6,954 bases of DNA from contig CALJPJ010000282.1 in assembly GCA_937980625.1 (NCBI GenBank), forward strand, positions 1 through 6,954, given 5' to 3'. Origin of the DNA: an uncultured Bdellovibrionales bacterium. Its GTDB lineage: Bacteria; Bdellovibrionota; Bdellovibrionia; Bdellovibrionales; UBA1609. Both the position numbers and the translations under genes were made by a program. Below the pieces are notes generated by a model. The model was not told where the DNA came from, did no database searches, and was given only the letters and a program-made list of their open reading frames with translations. Below, piece by piece: positions 1 through 6,798 of this stretch; within the stretch, counting starts at the first letter, position 1, and each line of letters begins with the position of its first letter.

Positions 1-1336
1 CTTCAAAACTTCGCCCTTGCATTAACTCAGTTAAACTTCTTTCTAATGCCACTTCAAAGTTCGGGTGACTACCAAATGAAGCGAACACTCCACCTGTTTT
101 TGGATTCATTAAAGTGACACACATAACTGGAAATTTTCCCCCAAGAGAAGCATCTTTCACAAAAACGGGAAAGCCTTGGGACTCAATCTTTCTAATCCCT
201 TCTACAATGGCTGGGAATTCATCTAGAATAGATTGTGGCACATCTGGTAAGCTTAATTCCTCAGTAATAATTTTATTTTTGACCGCTCGTTCAAATATTT
301 CAGATAAACACTGAACTCTTGCCTCAAAAGCATTATTACCAGCACTCATGCCATTACTTACGTATATGTTTCCAATTAAATTTACAGGAATATAAACTGT
401 TTTTTTATTAAACTGACGCTCAAAAGGTATGGCACAAATTCCGCGGTCAATATTACCTGAGTTCGTATCAACTAAATAGGAAGCCCTTAAAGGGTCTTGG
501 TCAGTGCTATATGATTTTAATAATAATTCATCCATTAGCCCCTCTGGGATAGAATCATTAACTCCTGGCTGAAACCATTTTTCAGTCGAATAATGCACAA
601 AATCGCCATTAGATATTTCATCTCCCAGAAAGTAATCATTGTAAAAATAATTATTACTGAGCCTCTCTAAATACTCTCCTAAAGCAGAGCACAAGGCTGA
701 CTCTTTACTTGATCCTTTGCCATTTGAAAAACACATTGGAGAGTCAGCATCACAAATATTAACCGACCAAACATTGGGTACAATATTTCTCCAAGAAGAA
801 ATTTCAATTTTAATGCCTAGAGCTGCTAAACAGCCCGACATATTATTTATAGTGTCTTCAAGTGAGCTATCTTTACCTTTAATTGTAGTTTTAGTTGTTT
901 TATCTTTGTTAGTATCAAAAAGTAACCCTGCTGACTTGCCTAGTGTGTTAACGGTGTCAATTTGAAAATCTGGCACATTTTGCACCACTCGTTTAACAGA
1001 GCATTTCTCCATTGAGCTAATAATTCCTTTACGATCTTTCTCTGATATACTATCTGGAATTTCAGCTGTTATTTTAAAACTTTGCTTATACCGATTTTCT
1101 GGATCAATTATATTATCCTGTGTAATACTAATATCTTCTGTGGGTATATCTCGAGCCAAGCAATATGCTTTAACAAAATATGCCGCACACATTGCTGATG
1201 AGGCCAAAAAGTAATCAAAGGGGCCAGGTGCTGTGGCATCTCCCTTATACCTAATGGGTTGATCTGAAACTACTTTGTACTCATCAAAACTCGCCTCTAG
1301 CCTGAGGTTATCAAGAAACCTAACTTTTACTTGCAT
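1..1336 (-). CDS. ycaO: OsmC-YcaO fusion protein, N-terminal 445 residues (3' end outside window)
   Basis: I translated this frame by hand from 1336 to the left edge and found it open throughout. The first ~145 residues look like an OsmC/Ohr-type domain, with cysteines at C50 (in SSAMCAAYF) and C112 (in EKCSVKRVV) where that family carries its thiol pair. From about residue 150 the protein closely resembles E. coli YcaO: KGKDSSLEDTI, then NGKG (205-208) and SALGEYLER with E221 and E224. Next come SNGMSAGN (327-334), a Glu cluster at E338, E346 and E349 followed by R350, and R433/E437. These match the ATP/Mg-binding residues of the YcaO fold. E. coli YcaO assists RimO in beta-methylthiolation of ribosomal protein S12; the same role here is inferred. 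By alignment roughly half of the YcaO part lies beyond the window. The ATG at 1336 has AGGAAG at 1350-1345, 8 nt upstream. It is not obviously related to the neighbouring sugar genes. Confidence 0.93.
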   Translation of the reverse strand, partial: MQVKVRFLDNLRLEASFDEYKVVSDQPIRYKGDATAPGPFDYFLASSAMCAAYFVKAYCLARDIPTEDISITQDNIIDPENRYKQSFKITAEIPDSISEKDRKGIISSMEKCSVKRVVQNVPDFQIDTVNTLGKSAGLLFDTNKDKTTKTTIKGKDSSLEDTINNMSGCLAALGIKIEISSWRNIVPNVWSVNICDADSPMCFSNGKGSSKESALCSALGEYLERLSNNYFYNDYFLGDEISNGDFVHYSTEKWFQPGVNDSIPEGLMDELLLKSYSTDQDPLRASYLVDTNSGNIDRGICAIPFERQFNKKTVYIPVNLIGNIYVSNGMSAGNNAFEARVQCLSEIFERAVKNKIITEELSLPDVPQSILDEFPAIVEGIRKIESQGFPVFVKDASLGGKFPVMCVTLMNPKTGGVFASFGSHPNFEVALERSLTELMQGRSFE

Positions 1337-1743
1337 ACTAACTGCTTCCTATGAGCTCAATTGATTTAAACTCGCAAAATAACGATATATAATTTTTTTT
1401 GCTCGAGCGCCACCATAGCCTTTTGCTTCTTTTAAATCTGAAAAGTTTATTGCAAAAACATAAGTTTTACTCTTTAAAAGTGAACATCAAAAATAACTTC
1501 ATTTGGCGAAATTATCATTTCCAAAGCCCCGACACAAGACCGAGCAATAAACTTCGAAAAGTATAGTAAGTTTTACCTACCTTCTTTTGTATTAATTTTT
1601 TTAGTGATGTTATGAGTTTCTGCTTAGCGACCGCTGTCCAGGAATGCTTCCATCGTAATGATGCGCCGCCGTCTTTTAGACCTAATTGTATGATATTAAA
1701 CTCCATCATTCTCAATAATAAAAAAATAAGATAATTTCTAAGT
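1337..1743. other. 407-bp divergent intergenic region with no defensible gene
   Basis: This gap separates the 5' ends of the OsmC-YcaO gene (minus) and the SDR gene (plus), so it should hold the promoters of both. I see no pair of -35/-10 boxes good enough to assign. TATATAT on the minus strand near 1386-1392 could be a -10 for the YcaO gene, but its -35 is poor. A 66-codon minus ORF (1515-1715; TTG start, or ATG at 1709 or 1706) encodes a basic peptide I do not recognise. Another minus frame, open from 1486 to a TAG at 1349, codes 45 residues but has no ATG, GTG or TTG near its beginning. The stretch 1622-1673 is about 60% G+C by my count, against roughly one third around it. The short frames lie in three different phases, so they could be remains of a decayed gene or chance. 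Confidence 0.5.
1345..1350 (-). promoter_or_regulatory. Ribosome binding site of the OsmC-YcaO gene
   Basis: AGGAAG on the minus strand lies 8 nt before the ATG at 1336, a good Shine-Dalgarno match that supports this start. It overlaps the TAG (1351-1349) that closes a short startless upstream frame. Confidence 0.7.
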
Positions 1744-2631
1744 ATGAAAGCTCAAAATATATTGGTTACAGGAGGAACTGGCTACATTGGCAAAAACTTA
1801 ATTTTAGCTTTACTAAATAATGGTCATACTATTTATGCTACAACAAGGGCTACTATCACCCAAATACAAAATAAAAATTTAACTTGGATTACCTACAACA
1901 ACTCCATAGGGCCTATCGATTTAATTTTCAAACAAAATAAAATTGAAACCGTTATCCACTTAGCCGCACCCAATTTAAAAAAGATAACTTCCTCAAAAGA
2001 AAAAAGTAAACTTATGCATGATGTTCAAATTAAGCTTGGGGCCTATCTTTTAGAGTCTATGACTAAATATAGTACAACAAAAATTATTAACATCGGAAGT
2101 TATTGGGAGCACGCTATGGGAAGCAAACTTGAAGTGCCTAATAATTTATACTCTACCCTTAAGCTAGATTTTCAGAGGCTAATTGATCAGTATGTTCAGC
2201 GACATAATATCTCGGCTATTACACTTAAATTATATGACGTATTTGGTGGCAATGATACAAGAGACAAACTACTTAATAATATTGTTAAAAACATAAACAA
2301 TAATGAGAAAGTTTCTCTTACAGATGGTCTTCAATATTGCAGTTTCACTCATGTTAATGATGTGATAAGCGCAATAAAAACGGCTATGGCTTCATTTATT
2401 CCCGCAACACATAAAAAGTATTTCATTCACAACAATGAGTCCATGAGTTTAAAAAATTATGTTGATATACTTATTAAACAGCTTGGCTTTACCAAAACTG
2501 ACTTACTACTTTGGGGCCAACTTGACAAACCAAAACAACAGATTCAAAAACCATATTTAGGGCCAACACTCCCTGGCTGGAAAGCTAAAATTAAATTTGC
2601 TGATGGAATTAAGGACTTAATCAATGTCTAA
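1744..2631 (+). CDS. Extended SDR family NAD(P)-dependent sugar-nucleotide epimerase/reductase
   Basis: A 295-residue cytoplasmic protein of the NAD-dependent epimerase/dehydratase family. The Rossmann glycine motif TGGTGYIG is at 9-16, HLAA is at 72-75, and the catalytic set is S119 (NIGSY), Y136 and K140 (YSTLK). The C-terminal part ends with PGWKAKIKFADGI (278-289), the usual GWxP-like segment of sugar-nucleotide SDRs. R35 after the second strand (YATTR) would suit NADPH, but that is inference. Length and overall pattern resemble RfbJ, CDP-abequose synthase (about 299 residues). With rfbF, rfbG and rfbH next door it is the best candidate for the CDP-4-keto-3,6-dideoxyhexose 4-reductase. 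Another 4-ketoreductase or epimerase specificity cannot be excluded. The ATG at 1744 has only a weak upstream purine signal, but it places the glycine motif correctly. It overlaps the next gene by 8 nt, which indicates a two-gene operon. Confidence 0.88.
   Translation: MKAQNILVTGGTGYIGKNLILALLNNGHTIYATTRATITQIQNKNLTWITYNNSIGPIDLIFKQNKIETVIHLAAPNLKKITSSKEKSKLMHDVQIKLGAYLLESMTKYSTTKIINIGSYWEHAMGSKLEVPNNLYSTLKLDFQRLIDQYVQRHNISAITLKLYDVFGGNDTRDKLLNNIVKNINNNEKVSLTDGLQYCSFTHVNDVISAIKTAMASFIPATHKKYFIHNNESMSLKNYVDILIKQLGFTKTDLLLWGQLDKPKQQIQKPYLGPTLPGWKAKIKFADGIKDLINV
2611..2615 (+). promoter_or_regulatory. Ribosome binding site of the GT2 gene, inside the SDR gene
   Basis: AAGGA lies 8 nt upstream of the ATG at 2624 and within the last codons of the SDR gene. 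It supports the overlapping start and implies coupled translation of the pair. Confidence 0.65.
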
Positions 2632-3559
2632 AAAATTAATTTCTATTATAACTCCAGTTCTTAATGAGTCTGAAAGTATTAATAATTTTTATACACAAAT
2701 GAAAGCTGTTACAGATCAGCTCAGTCAATACGATTTTGAATTTATATTTACCGACAATGCAAGCAAAGACAATACATTTAACCTACTACAAGCTCTTGCA
2801 CTTAAAGATAATAGAATTAAAGTTTATCGCTTTTCAAGAAATTTTGGTTACCAAGCTTCTATATTAACTGGATATCAAAAATCTAAAGGTAACGCTGTCA
2901 TTGAGTATGACTGTGACTTACAGGATCCACCTGAACTATTACCAGAGTTTATTGACCAGTGGGAAAAAGGCAACAAAATTGTCTACGGCCTAAGAGCCTC
3001 TCGTAAAGAAAATTTTTTCATTACACTACTTCGCAAATTATTCTATCGACTGATTAGAGCCATTGGCCAAGTTGACTTACCTGTTGATTCTGGTGATTTT
3101 ATGATGCTAGACCGGGTAGTAGTTGACCTACTTGCAAATACGAATGAGAAAAACCTATACCTCAGGGGAATGGTTTTTAGCTATGGTTTTAAATCTTGTG
3201 GCATTAAATATCATCGCCAAGCCAGGGTTACTGGAAAAACAAAATTTAATTTAACAAAAATGCTTCGCTTAGCTTTTGACGGCATCGTCAGTCAATCGGT
3301 CCTTCCACTTAGAGTGGCTTCTTATTTTGCCCTTTTTATTTGTTTTGTTTCTATGACACTAAGTTTGTTTTATATCTATTTAAAAATATTTAGTAATTAT
3401 ACCCTACCTGACGGCTTTACCACACTATCACTACTCACTTTGTTTGGCATTACACTCAATGCTTTTTTCCTTGGTATTATTGGCGAGTATTTAATTAGAA
3501 TTTATCACCAAGTAAGAAACAACCCTCACGTAATAATTACAGATAAAATTGAAAATTAG
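2624..3559 (+). CDS. GT2-family polyprenyl-phosphate glycosyltransferase (GtrB/ArnC/DPM1-like)
   Basis: A 311-residue membrane-anchored glycosyltransferase that probably moves a sugar from a nucleotide donor onto undecaprenyl phosphate on the cytoplasmic face. The N-terminal GT-A domain shows PVLNE (11-15), D44, and the metal-binding DCDLQDPPE (96-104). The family signatures GDFMMLDR (157-164), LRGM (180-183) and GKTKFN (204-209) follow. Two hydrophobic helices at about 232-256 and 266-290 form the GtrB-type C-terminal anchor, and EYLIRIYHQVR leads to a short polar tail. Length and order match bactoprenol glucosyltransferase GtrB. The donor sugar is unknown. Its coupling to the SDR gene (ATGTCTAA, 2624-2631, shared) suggests that it uses the SDR product. 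The GtrA flippase and dedicated transferase that often accompany GtrB are absent, because the next gene is convergent. Confidence 0.93.
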   Translation: MSKKLISIITPVLNESESINNFYTQMKAVTDQLSQYDFEFIFTDNASKDNTFNLLQALALKDNRIKVYRFSRNFGYQASILTGYQKSKGNAVIEYDCDLQDPPELLPEFIDQWEKGNKIVYGLRASRKENFFITLLRKLFYRLIRAIGQVDLPVDSGDFMMLDRVVVDLLANTNEKNLYLRGMVFSYGFKSCGIKYHRQARVTGKTKFNLTKMLRLAFDGIVSQSVLPLRVASYFALFICFVSMTLSLFYIYLKIFSNYTLPDGFTTLSLLTLFGITLNAFFLGIIGEYLIRIYHQVRNNPHVIITDKIEN

Positions 3560-3637
3560 AGCCTCATAAGTTAATAAAAGGTACTTTTTAATTTTCTCTT
3601 CATTTAGTTTTTAATAAATAAAAAGCAGATCAAAGAA

Positions 3638-4717
3638 TCATATTAAGTCTTGGTATTTTATAATTTGCTCTAATGTTGTTACTTTATTGCCATCATAATA
3701 TAACTTATACCAATCAGACGTCCACTGTATGGCTTGCTCTATTGATAGCTTAGGTTTCCAACCTAAAATATCATTAGCCTTTTTAGAGTTAAGCATAAGT
3801 ATCTTAGCCTCATGAATGTCATCTTCTTTTATATGAAACTCAATACCTGGCAAACTCTTTAAAACTAAACTTAAAATATGATCAACAGTTACACAACTAT
3901 CTAAACTAGGACCAAAATTCCAAGCTTCAGCATAATTTACCTCTTTATTTAATAACTTTATACCTAAAGCTAAGTAGCCACTTAATGGCTCAAGCACATG
4001 CTGCCAAGGCCTAATCGCTTTTGGGTTTTTAATAGTAATCACATTTTTTTTAGCATACCCCCTATATATATCTGGCAATAACCTATTAGCAGCCCAATCA
4101 CCACCACCTATTACATTACCTGAACGAACAGATGCTATTAAACAATTATGCGTTTTACCAAATTCATTAATATTAAAAAATGAACGCACAAAAGATGAAG
4201 TGATAATTTCTGAACAAGCCTTAGAAGCACTGTAAGGGTCATAGCCACCTAGGGAATCAGTTTCTTTGTAAGTAGCATCTTTACCGGTATTTTCGTAGCA
4301 TTTATCAGATGTAATATTAATGATGGCCCTAACTTCATTTTGAGTGGTTCTTACTGCTTCAAATAAATTAACAACCCCCATAGAATTGTATAAAAAAGTT
4401 TCTCGTGGCATAGCGTAGGATAATCTAACTATAGATTGCGCAGCCATATGAAATATAATTTCTGGGTTAAATTCTTCTATGACCTTTTTAATATTTTTTA
4501 TATCAGAAATATCATCACTGTTACTATTTAAGTTTAAATCTAATAAATTAAAGTGTGAAGGTTCTGTTGGCACATTTAGAGAGTAACCCCTAACATTAGC
4601 TCCCAATAAATTTAACCAACACATGAGCCAAGAACCCTTAAAGCCTGTGTGACCAGTTAACAAAACACGTTTATTTTTATAATCAGAAAAAAATTTATTC
4701 TTTACCAAATTTTCCAT
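3638..4717 (-). CDS. rfbG: CDP-glucose 4,6-dehydratase
   Basis: Converts CDP-D-glucose to CDP-4-keto-6-deoxy-D-glucose, step 2 of the 3,6-dideoxyhexose route. It is an extended SDR: TGHTGFKG at 21-28 binds NAD, TSDKCYEN (136-143) carries the active-site Asp-Lys typical of this subfamily, and YSASK supplies Y162 and K166. RSGNVIGGGDW (198-208) and RPWQHVLEPLSGYL (236-249) are strong signatures of the RfbG/DdhB group. I place the start at the ATG at 4717, giving 359 residues, the same length I recall for Salmonella RfbG. A GTG seven codons upstream (4738) is possible but has no ribosome binding site, whereas GGGAG sits 7 nt before 4717. The gene overlaps the end of rfbF by 16 nt and is the last gene of the minus-strand operon. 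Confidence 0.95.
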   Translation of the reverse strand: MENLVKNKFFSDYKNKRVLLTGHTGFKGSWLMCWLNLLGANVRGYSLNVPTEPSHFNLLDLNLNSNSDDISDIKNIKKVIEEFNPEIIFHMAAQSIVRLSYAMPRETFLYNSMGVVNLFEAVRTTQNEVRAIINITSDKCYENTGKDATYKETDSLGGYDPYSASKACSEIITSSFVRSFFNINEFGKTHNCLIASVRSGNVIGGGDWAANRLLPDIYRGYAKKNVITIKNPKAIRPWQHVLEPLSGYLALGIKLLNKEVNYAEAWNFGPSLDSCVTVDHILSLVLKSLPGIEFHIKEDDIHEAKILMLNSKKANDILGWKPKLSIEQAIQWTSDWYKLYYDGNKVTTLEQIIKYQDLI

Positions 4718-5475
4718 GGAGCTTCTCCCATCTCCCACATTGAATTTAGTTTTTCTTTATCTCGTAATGTGTCCATACAAGACCAAAACCCCTCATGTTT
4801 ATAAGTATATAATTTTCCGTCTTTTGCTATGTCATCCAAAGGATTGAGCTCAAATACAGTTTTATCCCCCTCTTTTAAATATGAAAACACTTCAGGTTCA
4901 CAAACAAAAAAACCACCATTGACCCAAGCACCATCTCCCCTAGGCTTCTCGCTAAAACGTAATACTTTATTTTTATTATCAAAATCAACAGTGCCAAATC
5001 GACCATTAGGCTGAACAGAAGTGAGTGTCAATGTTGACCCATGTTGCTTGTGAAACGATTTTAATTCGTCAATATTAATATTTGAAACTCCATCGCCATA
5101 AGTGAGCATAAAAGTATCATCCTTTAAGTATTTTTCAGCTCTCTTAAGTCGACCGCCAGTCATTGTATTTAAACCCGTATTCACTAATGTGACCTTCCAG
5201 TCTTCAGACTCATTATTATGAACCTCGAGGCTATTATTTGAAGTATCAATAGTTACATCACACTCATGTAAATAGTAGTTTGCAAAATACTCTTTAATTA
5301 AATAACCTTTATAGCCTAGTAAAATTACAAATTCTGTAATTCCATAGCAAGAATACTGCTTCATTATATGCCATAAAATTGGTTTATCTCCAATTTCAAT
5401 CATTGGCTTTGGCTTAAGTACTGACTCTTCACTAATCCTTGTGCCAAAGCCTCCTGCTAATATTGCAACTTTCAT
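4702..5475 (-). CDS. rfbF: Glucose-1-phosphate cytidylyltransferase
   Basis: Makes CDP-D-glucose from CTP and glucose 1-phosphate, the committed first step toward CDP-dideoxyhexoses. It is a nucleotidyltransferase with a GT-A-like fold. The signature loop LAGGFGTR is at 6-13, KPKPMIEIG at 21-29, and YGDGVSN at 126-132 contains the metal-binding D128. EKPRGDGAWVNGGFFV (176-191) and GFWSCMDTLRDK (229-240) are characteristic of RfbF/DdhA. At 257 residues it has the usual family length. The ATG at 5475 overlaps the rfbH stop in an ATGA junction, with AGGTGA just upstream, so translation is probably coupled. The 3' end contains the start and ribosome binding site of rfbG. Confidence 0.95.
   Translation of the reverse strand: MKVAILAGGFGTRISEESVLKPKPMIEIGDKPILWHIMKQYSCYGITEFVILLGYKGYLIKEYFANYYLHECDVTIDTSNNSLEVHNNESEDWKVTLVNTGLNTMTGGRLKRAEKYLKDDTFMLTYGDGVSNINIDELKSFHKQHGSTLTLTSVQPNGRFGTVDFDNKNKVLRFSEKPRGDGAWVNGGFFVCEPEVFSYLKEGDKTVFELNPLDDIAKDGKLYTYKHEGFWSCMDTLRDKEKLNSMWEMGEAPWKIW
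4725..4729 (-). promoter_or_regulatory. Ribosome binding site that fixes the rfbG start
   Basis: GGGAG on the minus strand, 7 nt before the ATG at 4717 and inside the rfbF coding sequence. It favours the 359-residue product over a 366-residue one starting at GTG 4738. Confidence 0.7.
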
Positions 5476-6773
5476 ATCACCTCATTAATTTTTAAAAATT
5501 CACAAACTTTATCAAACATATACTCTAAATGCTCTTCGTTTAACCTTGGATGTACGCCAATCCAAAAAGTATCGTTCATAATTTTATCTGTATTACATAG
5601 TTTTCCAACTATTCTTTTTTTAATATTTGTATATGCAGGTTGACGAGTTAGATTTCCAGCAAATAAAAGCCGAGTCCCCACCCGATTTTTTTCAAGAAAT
5701 ACAATTAAATCCTTACGACTAATTTGGTTACTATCTTTAATTGTTAATGGAAAACCAAACCAACTTGGACAAGAGTTTTCTTGTACCTTGGGCAATATAA
5801 AAAAATTATCTAACTGACTAAACTTTTTAAATAAAAATAAAAAATTAGAATTTCTTTTTTCAATAAATTTATTGATTTTTTTAAGTTGAGAGACTCCAAC
5901 TGCCGCCTGCATATCTGAAATTTTCAAATTAAAACCTATATGACTATAGGTGTACTTATGATCATAACCCGACGGAAGACTGCCTAACTGCCACTGAAAC
6001 CGTTTATTACAAGTATTATCAACTCCTGGTTCACACCAACAGTCTCGCCCCCAGTCCCTAAAAGACTCAGAAATCTTTTTTAAAAGAGGATTTGATGTTA
6101 AAACAGCACCACCTTCTCCCATTGTAATATGGTGAGCTGGGTAAAAACTAGCCGTTGCTAAATCACCAAAAGTTCCAACACTTTTACCTTCATATTTTGC
6201 TCCGACAGCATCACAACAATCTTCTATAAGCCATAAATCATGTTTTTTACAAAAATCTGAAATAGTTTTTAAATTAAATGGATTACCTAATGTATGGGCA
6301 ATAAATATGGCTTTAGTTTTATTACTTAAAGCTTGTTCAAGTACTGCCACATCAATTTGATATGACTCTAAGTCAACATCAACAAAAACAGGCACACAAT
6401 CACATTGTATAATTGGGTTAACAGTAGTTGGAAAACCAGCAGCCACTGTTATGACTTCATCGCCGGGGCAAACTCTCCTGTCTCCTAAAAATTGAGAGGT
6501 TAAAGTTGAAAAAGCAATTAGGTTTGCTGAAGATCCTGAATTCACCGCCAAGCAATATTTTTGCTCCATATAAGAAGCAAACTCAAACTCAAATTGTTTG
6601 GCAAAGCGCCCGGCTGTTAACCACATATCCAAACTTGCATCAATTAAATGAATCAAATCATCTTGGTCTAGGCTCTTACCTGACACCGGTATATAATCAG
6701 AGTTTACATCGATACTATTACTATAAAAATTATTATAATTATTTTTTATAATATTAATTATTTCATCTCTCAT
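5472..6773 (-). CDS. rfbH: CDP-4-keto-6-deoxy-D-glucose 3-dehydrase (E1), PMP/PLP and [2Fe-2S] enzyme
   Basis: Removes the C3 hydroxyl of CDP-4-keto-6-deoxyglucose, the step that defines 3,6-dideoxyhexoses. It has the DegT/DnrJ/EryC1 aminotransferase fold, but the lysine that would bind PLP is replaced by histidine: SFYPAHHITMGEGG (209-222), H214 by alignment. This is the known E1 trait that lets PMP act in dehydration. The iron-sulfur ligands fit C187-X57-C245-X1-C247-X7-C255 exactly, the pattern described for the Yersinia enzyme. Other fold features are NSGSSAN (78-84) and the IEDCCDAVG aspartate region (183-191). At 433 residues it has normal length. The ATG at 6773 lies 25 bp after the preceding gene, with a weak GAAG as ribosome binding site. 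The partner reductase (RfbI/DdhD/AscD) is not in the window. Confidence 0.96.
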   Translation of the reverse strand: MRDEIINIIKNNYNNFYSNSIDVNSDYIPVSGKSLDQDDLIHLIDASLDMWLTAGRFAKQFEFEFASYMEQKYCLAVNSGSSANLIAFSTLTSQFLGDRRVCPGDEVITVAAGFPTTVNPIIQCDCVPVFVDVDLESYQIDVAVLEQALSNKTKAIFIAHTLGNPFNLKTISDFCKKHDLWLIEDCCDAVGAKYEGKSVGTFGDLATASFYPAHHITMGEGGAVLTSNPLLKKISESFRDWGRDCWCEPGVDNTCNKRFQWQLGSLPSGYDHKYTYSHIGFNLKISDMQAAVGVSQLKKINKFIEKRNSNFLFLFKKFSQLDNFFILPKVQENSCPSWFGFPLTIKDSNQISRKDLIVFLEKNRVGTRLLFAGNLTRQPAYTNIKKRIVGKLCNTDKIMNDTFWIGVHPRLNEEHLEYMFDKVCEFLKINEVI

Positions 6774-6798
6774 AATATCTTCAACTTAAAGTAGTTTT

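Noticed and set aside
114..314. 66-codon plus-strand ORF
   Set aside because: It is antisense to conserved YcaO coding sequence and has no protein-like features.
717..965. 82-codon plus-strand ORF
   Set aside because: It lies antisense within the fully open OsmC-YcaO frame, whose translation matches a known family.
1624..1640. Minus-strand GCGGTCGCTAAGC resembling an RfaH ops/JUMPstart element
   Set aside because: The core differs from the GGCGGTAG consensus, no other JUMPstart sequence surrounds it, and it points toward the YcaO gene rather than the polysaccharide genes.
1337..1743. Insertion sequence or integrase remnant in the intergenic region
   Set aside because: I saw no terminal inverted repeats, target-site duplication or recognisable transposase motif.
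3576..3588. Small inverted repeat AAAAG-GTA-CTTTT followed by T-rich sequence between the convergent genes, as a terminator
   Set aside because: The stem is only 5 bp and almost all A-T, with a 3-nt loop, and similar structures arise by chance in this AT-rich gap. A terminator somewhere in 3560-3637 is expected but not shown.
4829..5014. 61-codon plus-strand ORF
   Set aside because: It is a shadow frame opposite rfbF.
6506..6751. 81-codon plus-strand ORF
   Set aside because: It is a shadow frame opposite the start of rfbH; its Tyr/Asn-rich end only reflects AT-rich codons on the other strand.
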